Shown: positions 24,312-34,855 of the stretch, piece by piece | Position numbering within the stretch: position 1 is the stretch's first letter | Layout: every line of letters starts with the position of its first letter | Notes under the pieces: model-generated | The model's database searches: none | Told to the model about the DNA's origin: nothing | What the model saw: only the letters and a program-made list of their open reading frames with translations | NCBI GenBank assembly: GCA_902553695.1 | Contig: CACDLR010000006.1 | Span: 1-35,000 of the forward strand | DNA: 35,000 nt | Origin: an uncultured Pelagibacteraceae bacterium | GTDB lineage: Bacteria > Pseudomonadota > Alphaproteobacteria > Pelagibacterales > Pelagibacteraceae | Direction of reading: 5' to 3' | Program-made: the position numbers and the translations under genes

Positions 24312-25607
24312 ATGCTATTTAAAAAAGAAAACTATCAAATAAAGACTAATTCTATTGGTTTTTATCAAGATCTTGAACATATTGACGGTATTGGAATATC
24401 ATCTGTTTCAGCAAATTTATATGTAGGTAAAAAAAGAGACGAGATAGTAATATTTTACTTTAGAAATGGTGCAAACCATGCTTCAGTTTACACACAGTCA
24501 AAAATATTATCAGAAAATATTAAATGGAATTTAGAAAATTCAAGTGAGAAGATATATGCACTACTTGTTAATACAAGAAATGCAAATGCTTTTACTGGTA
24601 AAGAAGGTTTTAAATCGATAAATAATATTGCCACAATACTTTCAGAAATCTTATCAAAAAAACAGATCCAAGATGAAGAAGAGCCAAAAAAAATAAAAAA
24701 TAAAAACCTTTTATTTGCCTCAACCGGCACTATTGGTGAAACATTTCCTGAAAAAAAAATTTCTTCTGTAATTCCTAAATTAGTTGAAAATATTAAATAT
24801 GTTCAAAACAAGTACGTTTGGATGAAAGCCGCTATGGGAATACTTACGACCGATACTAAACCTAAATTATCAATGGAGGAATGTAAGATTGCAGGGACAC
24901 CGGTGAAGATCTATGGTTTAGCAAAAGGATCTGGGATGATACATCCAGATATGGCAACTACATTGGGATTTATTTTTACAGATGCAAAAATAAGCGGAAG
25001 TATATTAAAACAATTATTGAAAAAAAATATACAAAACACATTTAATGCAATAAGTTGTGATGGTGACACAAGTACAAATGATATGGTTAGCATATTCTCA
25101 ACAGGTTATGCAAAAAATTCAAAAATAAAATCATATAAAGATAAAGTTTTAGAGAACTTCGATAAATCACTCAATAATGTTTTAAAAAACTTAGCTAAAA
25201 GCGTAGCAGCAGACGGGGAAGGATCTTCTAAATTTGTAATTGTAAAAGTAGAAAAATGTAAAAACGAAAATGATGCAAAAAAAGTATGCTTTTCAATTGC
25301 TAATTCACCACTTGTTAAAACTGCTATCTCTGGAGAAGATCCAAATTGGGGAAGAATAATAATGGCAATTGGAAAAGCAAAAGTTAATGTTAATTTAAAA
25401 AAATTAAATATTAATCTTGGACCATATAAAATTATAGAAAATGGTAAACTATTCCAAAATTATAACGAGGCTGAGCTAGGAGAATATATGAAATCTCAAG
25501 AGATAAATATAAATATCCAAATGGGGACTGGAAAGAAAGAGTTTGAAGTTTATACTATGGATTTAACTAAAAAATATATAGAAATTAACTCGGATTATAG
25601 ATCTTGA
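24312..25607 (+). CDS. argJ: Bifunctional glutamate N-acetyltransferase / amino-acid acetyltransferase
   Basis: ArgJ transfers acetyl from N-acetylornithine to glutamate, recycling acetyl groups in arginine synthesis. The precursor cuts itself into two chains before a threonine that becomes the nucleophile. That site is seen as GSGMIHPDMATTLGFI near residue 215. Other family motifs are NTRNANAFTG, ASTGTIGE, DGDTSTND, and GEDPNWGRI near the C-terminus. The 431 residues are slightly longer than usual (about 400-415); a lysine/glutamate insertion near residues 120-135 explains part of this. With argD and argF it indicates de novo arginine synthesis. Confidence 0.95.
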   Translation: MLFKKENYQIKTNSIGFYQDLEHIDGIGISSVSANLYVGKKRDEIVIFYFRNGANHASVYTQSKILSENIKWNLENSSEKIYALLVNTRNANAFTGKEGFKSINNIATILSEILSKKQIQDEEEPKKIKNKNLLFASTGTIGETFPEKKISSVIPKLVENIKYVQNKYVWMKAAMGILTTDTKPKLSMEECKIAGTPVKIYGLAKGSGMIHPDMATTLGFIFTDAKISGSILKQLLKKNIQNTFNAISCDGDTSTNDMVSIFSTGYAKNSKIKSYKDKVLENFDKSLNNVLKNLAKSVAADGEGSSKFVIVKVEKCKNENDAKKVCFSIANSPLVKTAISGEDPNWGRIIMAIGKAKVNVNLKKLNINLGPYKIIENGKLFQNYNEAELGEYMKSQEININIQMGTGKKEFEVYTMDLTKKYIEINSDYRS

Positions 25608-25642
25608 ATATTTAAACTGAAGAATTAATTATCAAAATTAAA

Positions 25643-26068
25643 ATGATTAAATATAAACTTAATTGCAAAAATTGTAAAAATACATTCGATAGTTGGTTTG
25701 CCTCATCAAAAGAATTTGAAAAGCTACAAAAAATGAAATTAGTAACTTGTTCAAACTGCAACTCTCTTAAAATAGAAAAATCAATTATGGCTCCAAGAAT
25801 TTCAACTAATATTAAATTAAGTAGAGATAATAAAAATACAAAATTTAATGAAGTAAAATCTAAGATTAAAGAATTTCAAAAATATATAAATAAAAATTTT
25901 GACTATGTTGGAAATAATTTTAGTTTTGAGGCTAGATCAATACATTATGGTAAAAGGAAAACAAAAAAAGGCATATATGGAAGTGCTTCAAAAAAAGAGA
26001 TCTCTGAATTAAAAGAAGAGGGTATACATACATCGATAATCCCATGGATGGAAGATAAAGAGAATTAA
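25643..26068 (+). CDS. DUF1178 family protein
   Basis: This 141-residue protein of unknown function is widespread in Alphaproteobacteria. The N-terminal part has two CxxC pairs (CKNC and CSNC, about residues 9-40) that look like a zinc ribbon, with the family pattern F-x-S-W-F-x-SS-x-E/D-F between them and MAP after the second pair. The C-terminal half is basic and helical. The gene follows argJ after 35 bases, and its stop shares TTAA with the ubiG stop on the other strand. Confidence 0.82.
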   Translation: MIKYKLNCKNCKNTFDSWFASSKEFEKLQKMKLVTCSNCNSLKIEKSIMAPRISTNIKLSRDNKNTKFNEVKSKIKEFQKYINKNFDYVGNNFSFEARSIHYGKRKTKKGIYGSASKKEISELKEEGIHTSIIPWMEDKEN

Positions 26069-26793
26069 ATTTTTTTAAACTTGCTAATATAATTTACGTC
26101 TGGTTTTTTATTCACTATCCACTTATCATTTAGAATATTATAATTTAAACCATTTATTCCACAGAATTTTAGACCATTCTTTTCACAAATTTTTTGTAAT
26201 TTTTCTGGTTCAACAAATTTAAACCAATCATGGGTCCCTACAGGTAGCCAGTTTAATACATACTCAGCGCCAATTATCGCAAATATATAAGACTTTAAAG
26301 TTTTGTTAATCGTAGCAATGAACATTATTCCATTTTTCTTTAATAGAGACGTGCTAGACTTAATAAAAAAATTTATATCTTCGACGTGTTCAATTACCTC
26401 CATATTTAAGATAATATCAAATTTTTTATTTATTTTTAAACTTTCAGGTGAGGAACAAATATACTTTATTTGAAGGTTATTTTTTTTTGCATGTAAGCTT
26501 GCAATTTTTATATTTTTATCTGAAGCATCAATACCTGTTACTTTACCTCCTAACCTGCACATCGGTTCAGAAAGTAAACCACCACCACATCCTATGTCTA
26601 ATATTTCTAAGTTTGAAAATGGTTTTTTTTTATTTTTAATTTTAAACTCTTCAATTACGTTATTCTTTATGTAATCTATTCTTATTGGATTAAATTTGTG
26701 TAATGGCTTAAAATTTCCTTCCGGATCCCACCATTCTCTTGCTAAATTATTAAATTTTTCTATTTCTTTTTTATTTATTGTGTTATTAGCCAT
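26065..26793 (-). CDS. ubiG: Ubiquinone biosynthesis O-methyltransferase
   Basis: UbiG performs both O-methylation steps of ubiquinone synthesis, using SAM. I place the start at the ATG at 26793, giving 242 residues beginning MANNTINKKE. The longer open frame to 26919 would run into lysC and has no family similarity. The family start EWWDPEGNFKPLHKFNPIR, the SAM motif DIGCGGGLLSEP, and the region with GTHDWFKFVEPE are visible. It is a single gene, divergent from lysC across 55 bp. Confidence 0.93.
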   Translation of the reverse strand: MANNTINKKEIEKFNNLAREWWDPEGNFKPLHKFNPIRIDYIKNNVIEEFKIKNKKKPFSNLEILDIGCGGGLLSEPMCRLGGKVTGIDASDKNIKIASLHAKKNNLQIKYICSSPESLKINKKFDIILNMEVIEHVEDINFFIKSSTSLLKKNGIMFIATINKTLKSYIFAIIGAEYVLNWLPVGTHDWFKFVEPEKLQKICEKNGLKFCGINGLNYNILNDKWIVNKKPDVNYISKFKKI

Positions 26794-26848
26794 AAATTTT
26801 GATTTAAAATTAATAATATATTTTAAAAAGTTAATATAAGAAATAATA

Positions 26849-28063
26849 ATGAAAATTGTAGTATTAAAATTCGGAGGAACATCTGTTGGATCTATTAAAA
26901 AAATCTTAAAAGTAACCAAAATAATTTCAGGTTATATTAAAAAAAGATACAAAGTTATTGTTGTATCTTCAGCAATGAGTGGAGAAACCAATAAATTAGC
27001 TAAATTAACAAAGAAAATTTCTTCTAATTTTATATCATCAGAATATGACGCAATTGTCGCAACAGGAGAACAAATTGCATGTTCTCTAATAGCTGGTGGT
27101 TTGAGTGACAAAGGTTATTTATCAAGATCTTGGCAAGCATGGCAAATTCCAATAATAACTAGAGGAGATCATTCACATTCTAGAATTATAAATATTAATA
27201 AAAAAAATATATTAAGATTTTTAAAAAAAGGAGGAATACCTGTAATCGCTGGATTTCAAGGTATAAATTCTGAAAATAGAATTACCACGATAGGACGTGG
27301 CGGTTCGGATGCGAGCGCAATAATGCTTGCAAAGTTTTTTAAAGCTAAAAAATGTATTATTTATACAGATGTTGATGGAGTATACACTACTGACCCAAAT
27401 GTATCGAAAAAAGCAAAAAAAATTAAACAAATATCCTATGAAGAAATGCTTGAAATGTCATCATTAGGGGCAAAAGTTATGCAACCCCACTCCATACAAG
27501 ACGCTAGATTAAATAGAATTGACATTGAGGTTAGATCCTCTTTTAGCAATAATAACGGATCATTGATTACAAAAAGAAAAAATATTTCAAATAGAAATAT
27601 AATTAGAGGTGTTTCATTTACTAAATATGATTCTAAAATTACACTTATAGGTGTAAAAGATAGACCTGGAGTTGCGGCAGCAATTTTTGCACCTCTTTAT
27701 AAAAATTCAATAAACGTTGACATGGTTGTACAAAATATATCATCAAATAAAAGAGAAACAGATTTAACATTTACTGTAAAAAACGAAGATCTTTTAAAAA
27801 CTGAGAAAATTATAAAAAAAAATAAAAATATTATTTTTAAAAAAATAATTGTAGATGAAAAAGTATCTAAAGTATCTATTGTAGGAGTAGGCATGATAAC
27901 AACTCCTGGTGTAACTTTTAGAATGTTTAATGCATTAGCAAAAAAAAATATAAATATAATAGTTATTTCTACCTCTGAAATTAAAATATCTGTCCTAATT
28001 GATAGAAAAAATTTAAATAAAGCAGTTGATGTCTTACATAAAGAATTTAAATTAGATAATTAA
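26849..28063 (+). CDS. lysC: Aspartate kinase
   Basis: LysC phosphorylates aspartate, the entry to lysine, threonine and methionine synthesis. The 404-residue protein has the N-terminal kinase motif KFGGTSVG, the substrate loop with GRGGSDASA near residue 150, and [12 protein letters not shown]. Two ACT regulatory domains (about 265-400) start with [13 protein letters not shown] and suggest amino-acid feedback control. It is the single-domain type, with no homoserine dehydrogenase fusion. It is followed by ispG after 10 bases and starts the plus-strand operon that runs to 31483. Confidence 0.95.
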   Translation: MKIVVLKFGGTSVGSIKKILKVTKIISGYIKKRYKVIVVSSAMSGETNKLAKLTKKISSNFISSEYDAIVATGEQIACSLIAGGLSDKGYLSRSWQAWQIPIITRGDHSHSRIININKKNILRFLKKGGIPVIAGFQGINSENRITTIGRGGSDASAIMLAKFFKAKKCIIYTDVDGVYTTDPNVSKKAKKIKQISYEEMLEMSSLGAKVMQPHSIQDARLNRIDIEVRSSFSNNNGSLITKRKNISNRNIIRGVSFTKYDSKITLIGVKDRPGVAAAIFAPLYKNSINVDMVVQNISSNKRETDLTFTVKNEDLLKTEKIIKKNKNIIFKKIIVDEKVSKVSIVGVGMITTPGVTFRMFNALAKKNINIIVISTSEIKISVLIDRKNLNKAVDVLHKEFKLDN

Positions 28064-28073
28064 ATTAAAATTA

Positions 28074-29186
28074 ATGAGTATAAGACCATTTAGAGACATA
28101 AATAGAAGAAAAACCAAAGAAATCTTTGTTGGAAACATCAAGATTGGTGGAGACAATCCAATTACAGTCCAATCAATGACTAATACATTAACAACTGATA
28201 TAAAGTCTACAATTTTACAGATTAACAGCATAGAAGAGGAGGGAGCTGACCTTGTAAGAGTTTCGTGTCCAGATGAAGCTTCAAGTGCCGCATTAAAACA
28301 AATAGTTAAAAATGTAAACCTCCCAATTATTGCAGATATACATTTTCATTATAGAAGAGCTATTGAAGCTGCAGAAAATGGAGCATCTTGTTTAAGAATA
28401 AATCCAGGAAATATCGGAGATAAAATAAAAGTTAAAGAGGTAGTAAAGGCAGCAAAAAATAATAATTGTTCCATTAGAATTGGAGTTAACGCTGGATCAT
28501 TAGAAAAAGATATACTAGAAAAATATAAAGAACCATGTCCTGAAGCACTAGTAGAAAGTGCTTTAAGGAATATAAAAATTCTAGAAGATTTAGATTTTTA
28601 TAATATGAAGGTAAGCGTTAAGTCATCTGATGTTTTTCTATCATTATGGGCTTATAGACAACTTTCTAAAAAGACAGAGTATCCTTTACACCTTGGAATA
28701 ACAGAAGCGGGAAGCTTTATACCAGGAAGTATTAAATCTTCAATTGGACTTGGAAATTTGTTATTAGATGGCATTGGGGACACAATAAGGGTCTCCTTGT
28801 CAGATGACCCAATTAAAGAGGTTAGAATTGGTAATGAAATTCTCAAGTCTTTAAACTTAAAAAAAAGAGGTATAAAAATTATTGCTTGCCCATCATGTGC
28901 ACGACAAGGATTTGATGTAATACAAACAGTTAAAATCCTAGAAGATAAACTTTCTCATATAAAGTCTTCAATTACATTATCTATAATTGGATGTGTGGTA
29001 AATGGGCCAGGTGAGGCAGCTCTCACTGATTTTGGGATTACTGGAGGTGGCAATAAAAATCATATGTTATATATCAATGGTAATCAAATAAATAAAATTT
29101 CAACAAATGAGATGATAAAAAAAATTATTTCTTTAATAGAAAAAAAAGAACTTGAAATAAAAAACAAATCTAAAAATAACCTTTAA
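28074..29186 (+). CDS. ispG: 4-hydroxy-3-methylbut-2-en-1-yl diphosphate synthase
   Basis: IspG (GcpE) is the iron-sulfur enzyme of the MEP isoprenoid pathway. The 370-residue protein has a TIM-barrel domain with QSMTNTLT and [10 protein letters not shown], and a C-terminal [4Fe-4S] domain with CPSC and GCVVNGPGE. It shares one base with prfA (TAATG). It is of the short bacterial form, without the insert found in plants. Confidence 0.95.
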   Translation: MSIRPFRDINRRKTKEIFVGNIKIGGDNPITVQSMTNTLTTDIKSTILQINSIEEEGADLVRVSCPDEASSAALKQIVKNVNLPIIADIHFHYRRAIEAAENGASCLRINPGNIGDKIKVKEVVKAAKNNNCSIRIGVNAGSLEKDILEKYKEPCPEALVESALRNIKILEDLDFYNMKVSVKSSDVFLSLWAYRQLSKKTEYPLHLGITEAGSFIPGSIKSSIGLGNLLLDGIGDTIRVSLSDDPIKEVRIGNEILKSLNLKKRGIKIIACPSCARQGFDVIQTVKILEDKLSHIKSSITLSIIGCVVNGPGEAALTDFGITGGGNKNHMLYINGNQINKISTNEMIKKIISLIEKKELEIKNKSKNNL

Positions 29187-30262
29187 TGACTCTACCATTA
29201 AAAAAGGTTATGGAAATTTTGGAAAAACATTCAGACTTGGAGAAAGATTTATCGGGAACAAATTTGGATAATAAATCTTATGCTCAAAAATCAAAACAAT
29301 ATTCTGATCTGAGTGAAATCATTCATTATGCATTAGAATTTTCTAATTTTGATAAAAACAAGAAAGATTTAGAAAAAATAATAACTGATAATGATAGTGA
29401 GAAAGATATAAAAGAACTTGCTAAATTGGAGTTAGAAGATTTAAAAAAACAACATATTGAAAACGAAAATAAATTAAAAATTTTTTTACTCCCCAAAGAT
29501 GAGGCTGATGCTAAAAATGCTATTTTAGAAATAAGAGCTGGAACGGGTGGTCTTGAAGCAAGTTTGTTTGCATCTGATCTTTTTAAAATGTACGAAAAAG
29601 TATGCAACAAAAAAAAATGGAAATTAGAAGTTATCAGCTTATCCAAAAGTGATGCAGGAGGACTAAAAGAAGTAATAGCATCCATAAAAGGAAAAAATAT
29701 ATATTCAAGTTTAAAATACGAAAGCGGTGTTCATAGAGTACAACGTGTACCTGATACAGAAACTCAAGGAAGAGTACACACTTCAGCAGCTACAGTTGCA
29801 GTCCTTCCAGAGGCTGAAGAAGTTGATGTAAAAATTGAAGATAAAGATTTAAGAATTGATGTATTTAGAAGTAGCGGACCAGGAGGACAAAGTGTAAACA
29901 CTACAGACAGCGCAGTTAGAGTTACACATATTCCCAGTGGAATTGTTGTAAGTCAACAAGATGAAAAATCACAGATTAGAAATCGTGAAAAAGCTCTTAA
30001 AATTTTAAGATCAAGGTTATATGAATTTGAGAGAAAAAAAATTGATGATCAAAGATCCAAAGATAGAAAAAGTAAAATAGGCTCAGGTGATAGATCTGAA
30101 AGAATAAGAACGTATAATTTTCCACAGGGTAGAGTTACTGACCATAGAATCAATCTTACACTTCATAAACTTGAGGAGTTTATGCAAGGTGAAATTTTTG
30201 ACTCAGTTATAGAAAATCTTGAACTCCAAGCTCAAGAAGAACAATTAAAAAGTTTAAATTAA
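29186..30262 (+). CDS. prfA: Peptide chain release factor 1
   Basis: RF1 ends translation at UAA and UAG. The 358-residue protein shows the catalytic GGQ loop ([15 protein letters not shown]) and the stop-codon reading motif PxT, here PDT in [12 protein letters not shown] where PAT or PVT is common. Domain 1 is helical and rich in lysine and glutamate. It is joined by TAATG overlaps to ispG upstream and prmC downstream. The prfA-prmC pair is functionally linked because PrmC methylates the GGQ glutamine. Confidence 0.96.
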   Translation: MTLPLKKVMEILEKHSDLEKDLSGTNLDNKSYAQKSKQYSDLSEIIHYALEFSNFDKNKKDLEKIITDNDSEKDIKELAKLELEDLKKQHIENENKLKIFLLPKDEADAKNAILEIRAGTGGLEASLFASDLFKMYEKVCNKKKWKLEVISLSKSDAGGLKEVIASIKGKNIYSSLKYESGVHRVQRVPDTETQGRVHTSAATVAVLPEAEEVDVKIEDKDLRIDVFRSSGPGGQSVNTTDSAVRVTHIPSGIVVSQQDEKSQIRNREKALKILRSRLYEFERKKIDDQRSKDRKSKIGSGDRSERIRTYNFPQGRVTDHRINLTLHKLEEFMQGEIFDSVIENLELQAQEEQLKSLN

Positions 30263-31107
30263 TGAATTATAGAAATTTAATTTATAAAGGAACTTCAATA
30301 TTAAAAGAAAGCTTTATAAAAACTGCACAAATTGATGCTGAACTTTTACTTACGATTTCACTTAAAAAAAGTAGAGAAAAAATATTATTAAATTTAGAGA
30401 ATAAATTGTCATTAGAAGAGATAAAAAAATATCTAGATTTGATTAATAGGAGAAAAAATAATGAGCCTATTTCATTTATAGAAGGTAAAAGATTTTTTTG
30501 GAAAAATGAGTTTATTGTAAATAAAAATGTTTTAACACCTAGATATGAAACAGAAATATTAATAGAAGAAGTTTTACGAATGCATAATACTTCAAATTAT
30601 ATCAATGTTTTAGACGTAGGCGTAGGCTCAGGATGTATATTAATTTCCTTACTTCTTGAAAAAAAAAATTGGAAAGGAACAGCTTTAGATGTTTGTTCCT
30701 TAGCCCTTAAAACAGCAAAATGTAATGCAAAAATGCAACAGATTGAAAATAGAATTAAATTTATAAACTCTGATATTGACAATTTTTTCAGTAGAAAATA
30801 TGATTTAATTGTTAGTAATCCACCTTATATAAATAAGGTAAGCTACAATAATCTTGATTTGGATGTAAAAGCTTATGAGCCTCATAAGGCGCTTTATGGT
30901 GGTATAAATGGTTTAGATACTATCGAGAAAGTAGTTAAAAAAAGTAAATTCGTTTTAAAAAATAATGGATTATTAGCACTGGAAATAGGACATGATCAAT
31001 ATTATATGGTAAAAGAATTATTAAAAAAAAATCAGTTTTATATATTAAAATCAATAAAAGATTACCAAAACATTTACAGGTGTTTAATAGCGAAAAAAAT
31101 TAAATAG
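30262..31107 (+). CDS. prmC: Release factor glutamine methyltransferase
   Basis: PrmC methylates the glutamine of the GGQ motif in RF1 and RF2 with SAM. The 281-residue protein has the N-terminal helical substrate domain and a Rossmann methyltransferase domain, with the SAM loop DVGVGSGCI and the catalytic NPPY (in VSNPPYI). The family motif TPRYETE is also present. The start overlaps the prfA stop by one base. Confidence 0.95.
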   Translation: MNYRNLIYKGTSILKESFIKTAQIDAELLLTISLKKSREKILLNLENKLSLEEIKKYLDLINRRKNNEPISFIEGKRFFWKNEFIVNKNVLTPRYETEILIEEVLRMHNTSNYINVLDVGVGSGCILISLLLEKKNWKGTALDVCSLALKTAKCNAKMQQIENRIKFINSDIDNFFSRKYDLIVSNPPYINKVSYNNLDLDVKAYEPHKALYGGINGLDTIEKVVKKSKFVLKNNGLLALEIGHDQYYMVKELLKKNQFYILKSIKDYQNIYRCLIAKKIK

Positions 31108-31108
31108 A

Positions 31109-31483
31109 ATGAGAAATTTCAGAAATAATAGAAGGAAGTATAGAAGTAATTCATTTGATAGAAATTTAAAAATCAATTCTAATGATCAAAATTTGAGTAC
31201 AAGCTTAGGCAATGTATCCGACTTTAAAAAGAAGAATTTTAACAGAAATAATTTCAATTCTTCTAAATTAATACAAAAATATTCAGATCTCGCAAGAGAG
31301 GCGTTGTCAAGTGGAGATAAAATTCTTTATGAAAATTACATGCAACACGCAGAGCATTTTATAAGACACTCATCGAATTTGCCAAATGGTGCGTCAAAAA
31401 AAAATGAGAGTTCTCAAGATATAAAAGAAATTAAATTAGCAAAAAATTCAGATAAAGACATCGGTCAAGAAGAAAATATTTAG
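31109..31483 (+). CDS. DUF4167 domain protein
   Basis: This 124-residue protein of unknown function belongs to a family found in Alphaproteobacteria. Residues 1-50 are basic and asparagine/arginine-rich, as expected for nucleic-acid contact. The conserved core (about 50-90) reads YSDLAREALSSGD...YENYMQHAEHF. The end is acidic and lysine-rich. It starts 1 base after prmC, the usual neighbour in this class, and its last 4 bases overlap the end of the M23 peptidase gene on the other strand. Confidence 0.85.
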   Translation: MRNFRNNRRKYRSNSFDRNLKINSNDQNLSTSLGNVSDFKKKNFNRNNFNSSKLIQKYSDLAREALSSGDKILYENYMQHAEHFIRHSSNLPNGASKKNESSQDIKEIKLAKNSDKDIGQEENI

Positions 31484-32793
31484 TTCAATTTATTAATTAA
31501 TTCTGATTTGAGAACATCAGTTTTAATTCTTGTAATTTCAAATTCTTCTCTACTTTTACCTTTCAACTTTTTTCCTGATGGTAATTTTAAGGTTTGCGAA
31601 TTAATTTTTTTTCCATTTTGTATAACTTCATAATGTAAATGGGGCCCTGTAGACATTCCAGTGGAACCAACATATCCAATAATTTGACCTTGGCTTACTC
31701 TAACTCCTTTTTTTATTCCTCTTGCAAACTTAGACATGTGAGCATAGACAGTACTGTAAGTAGTATTATGTTTAATTTTTACACAGTTTCCACCACCTCC
31801 ACACCAACCTGCTTTTAACACTCTTCCACTTCCTGATGCCATAATTGGAGTTCCCATAGGTGCTGCAAAATCAGTTCCTTGGTGCATTTTATTATATCCT
31901 AGAATTGGATGTTTACGCATTCCATAACTCGATGATAACCTTGCACCATTAATTGGCGTTTTCATCAAAGTTTTTTTTATACTTTGACCGTTTGCCTCGA
32001 AATGATCATTTATTTTTTCCTTTTCAGAATTAAAGTAATAGAGTTCAAGGGATTTACCACTCAGGATAAGATTTGCATATAATATATTTCCATAATCTAT
32101 AGTTTTATTTTCATCATTTTTAAATTCTTCATAGACAATTTGAAAACTATCGTTTTTTTTTATATCTCTCTGAAAATCAACTTCAAATCCATACATTTGT
32201 GCAAACTGAATAATTACATTTGGATCAATTTTTTTTTCTATTGCTGATTTATATAAACTATTCCTAATATAATTTTCTTTATAAGTTTTAACTAATCTTA
32301 ATTCTTTAACTAGCTCTTTATATTGTAAAGAATTATTATTATTACTAGAAATAATTAAATCTTTTTTTTTATTAATAGGTATTGTAATTTTTTTTATTTT
32401 TTTTCCATTTAAATTATCTATTTCAAAAACTATTTTTTGATTTTCAATTATATTAAATTTTATTTTCTCATCTGATATGAAATTAAGTACCTTTTTTTTT
32501 TCATTTAGATTTAAATTTATTTCAATTAAAATTTTCTCAAAACTGTCACCAGCATTAACTCTATAATTTATCTTTTCGAATCTTGGATTTAAGTTACTAA
32601 ATATTGAGCTAATTGTTTTTTGCAAATAAGTATTTTGAGATAAATTTTTCAAACTTTTTATTTGAGTATCTTTATAATTGTTATGTATGTGAATGATTGC
32701 AACTGACAAAATTAGCAAAATAGTTAACACCAAAAAAGATCTAAAGTCCTGGACCTTTTTCAAAAACTTATTTTTCTCAAAGAATTTGATCAT
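31480..32793 (-). CDS. Membrane-anchored M23 metallopeptidase (murein endopeptidase, MepM-like)
   Basis: This is probably a peptidoglycan DD-endopeptidase or an amidase activator. The 437-residue protein has an N-terminal membrane segment (about 19-38), a periplasmic region with LysM/OapA-like character and a coiled part (about 60-280), and a C-terminal M23 domain (about 285-400). The metal-site motifs HQGTDFAAP, near residue 300, and GPHLHYE are both intact, so it should be active and not a degenerate regulator. A strong inverted repeat lies directly against the start codon (see 32795-32823). It diverges from the rRNA operon. Confidence 0.88.
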   Translation of the reverse strand: MIKFFEKNKFLKKVQDFRSFLVLTILLILSVAIIHIHNNYKDTQIKSLKNLSQNTYLQKTISSIFSNLNPRFEKINYRVNAGDSFEKILIEINLNLNEKKKVLNFISDEKIKFNIIENQKIVFEIDNLNGKKIKKITIPINKKKDLIISSNNNNSLQYKELVKELRLVKTYKENYIRNSLYKSAIEKKIDPNVIIQFAQMYGFEVDFQRDIKKNDSFQIVYEEFKNDENKTIDYGNILYANLILSGKSLELYYFNSEKEKINDHFEANGQSIKKTLMKTPINGARLSSSYGMRKHPILGYNKMHQGTDFAAPMGTPIMASGSGRVLKAGWCGGGGNCVKIKHNTTYSTVYAHMSKFARGIKKGVRVSQGQIIGYVGSTGMSTGPHLHYEVIQNGKKINSQTLKLPSGKKLKGKSREEFEITRIKTDVLKSELINKLN

Positions 32794-32794
32794 T

Positions 32795-32823
32795 AAAAAA
32801 ACCTTATTTATAAAGGTTTTTTT
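32795..32823. terminator. Bidirectional terminator-like inverted repeat
   Basis: AAAAAAACCTT (32795-32805) pairs with AAGGTTTTTTT (32813-32823) around a 7-base loop. Read on either strand it gives a hairpin with a T tract. On the plus strand it would stop transcripts running through the M23 gene in antisense before they reach the rRNA operon. On the minus strand its T tract ends one base before the M23 ATG. Confidence 0.6.
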
Positions 32824-32848
32824 AGCATATTTTACTATATCTAATAGC

Positions 32849-32876
32849 TTGATTTATAAATTTTTTAGCATATAAG
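32849..32876 (+). promoter_or_regulatory. Candidate rRNA operon promoter
   Basis: TTGATT (32849-32854) and TATAAG (32871-32876) are 16 bp apart, upstream of the rRNA leader and its processing arm. It is the best match by eye in the gap. A second TTGATT at 32922-32927 has no good -10 box. Confidence 0.4.
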
Positions 32877-32950
32877 CATCCCACTTAACTTAAAAAAGTT
32901 ATATTTATCAGGCTTTTTAGCTTGATTAGCTATTTTAATTGTAAAAATTT

Positions 32951-32974
32951 AAGAAGAGAAGTGTGGACGGTTAA
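32951..32974 (+). other. 5' arm of the pre-16S processing stem
   Basis: AAGAAGAGAA-gtgtg-GACGGTTAA pairs with the segment at 34585-34608 on the far side of 16S. The outer ten bases match exactly, the middle five pair except one U-U, and the inner nine match with one G-U pair. Such long stems that loop out 16S are cut by RNase III. Confidence 0.8.
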
Positions 32975-32994
32975 GGTTACCAAAATTTGTCGTA

Positions 32995-33048
32995 CACACT
33001 TCAAATCACATATAAATTTATTCTTAGATTTATATGGAAGCTAGTGTG
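32995..33048 (+). other. Leader hairpin before 16S
   Basis: CACACT (32995-33000) pairs with AGTGTG (33043-33048), and CATATAAAT (33009-33017) pairs with ATTTATATG (33028-33036), forming a two-part hairpin between the processing arm and the 16S 5' end. Its role is unknown; it may help in folding or processing. Confidence 0.5.
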
Positions 33049-33058
33049 CGCCGTTTTT

Positions 33059-34534
<1,476 letters not shown>

Positions 34535-34584
34535 TAAGGATGATTAAGGATTATTTCTTAATCTAAATAATTAACAGGTTAATG

Positions 34585-34608
34585 TTGACCGTCCTCATTT
34601 CTCTTCTT
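34585..34608 (+). other. 3' arm of the pre-16S processing stem
   Basis: TTGACCGTC-ctcat-TTCTCTTCTT is complementary to 32951-32974, closing a stem of about 24 pairs around the 16S rRNA. It lies 50 bases after 16S and 28 bases before tRNA-Ile. Confidence 0.8.
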
Positions 34609-34636
34609 AAAATTAAAGTGTTACTTTGACCGGAAT

Positions 34637-34713
34637 GGGCCGGTAGCTCAGTTGGTTAGAGCACACCCTTGATAAGGGTGGGGTCGAAAGTTCGAGTCTT
34701 TCTCGGCCCACCA
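34637..34713 (+). tRNA. tRNA-Ile (GAU)
   Basis: The 77-base cloverleaf has acceptor GGGCCGG pairing with TCGGCCC (last pair G-U), and the anticodon stem CACCC/GGGTG holds loop TTGATAA with anticodon GAT at 34671-34673. The T arm contains TTCGAGT. CCA is encoded. It lies in the 16S-23S spacer, its usual place. Confidence 0.97.
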
Positions 34714-34723
34714 TATTTTTTAT

Positions 34724-34799
34724 GGGGGATTAGCTCAGCTGGGAGAGCGCCTGATTTGCATTCAGGAGGTCAGCGGTTCGATCCCGCTATCCTCCACCA
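34724..34799 (+). tRNA. tRNA-Ala (UGC)
   Basis: The 76-base cloverleaf has acceptor GGGGGAT pairing with ATCCTCC, and the anticodon stem CCTGA/TCAGG holds loop TTTGCAT with anticodon TGC at 34757-34759. The T loop is TTCGATC and CCA is encoded. It follows tRNA-Ile after 10 bases in the rRNA spacer. Confidence 0.97.
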
Positions 34800-34855
34800 G
34801 TAACACTTAGTTATTTTATTTGTAAATTAATTTTAAATTATCAATATCTATATCC

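Noticed and set aside
26794..26919. Longer N-terminus for UbiG
   Set aside because: The extra 42 residues have no family similarity and would overlap the conserved start of lysC by about 70 bases.
228..31483. Many open frames opposite or out of phase with the named genes (for example 2840-3046 plus, 5605-6033 plus, 11850-12239 minus, 29326-29685 minus)
   Set aside because: They overlap well-supported genes on the other strand, have low-complexity translations and show no family motifs.
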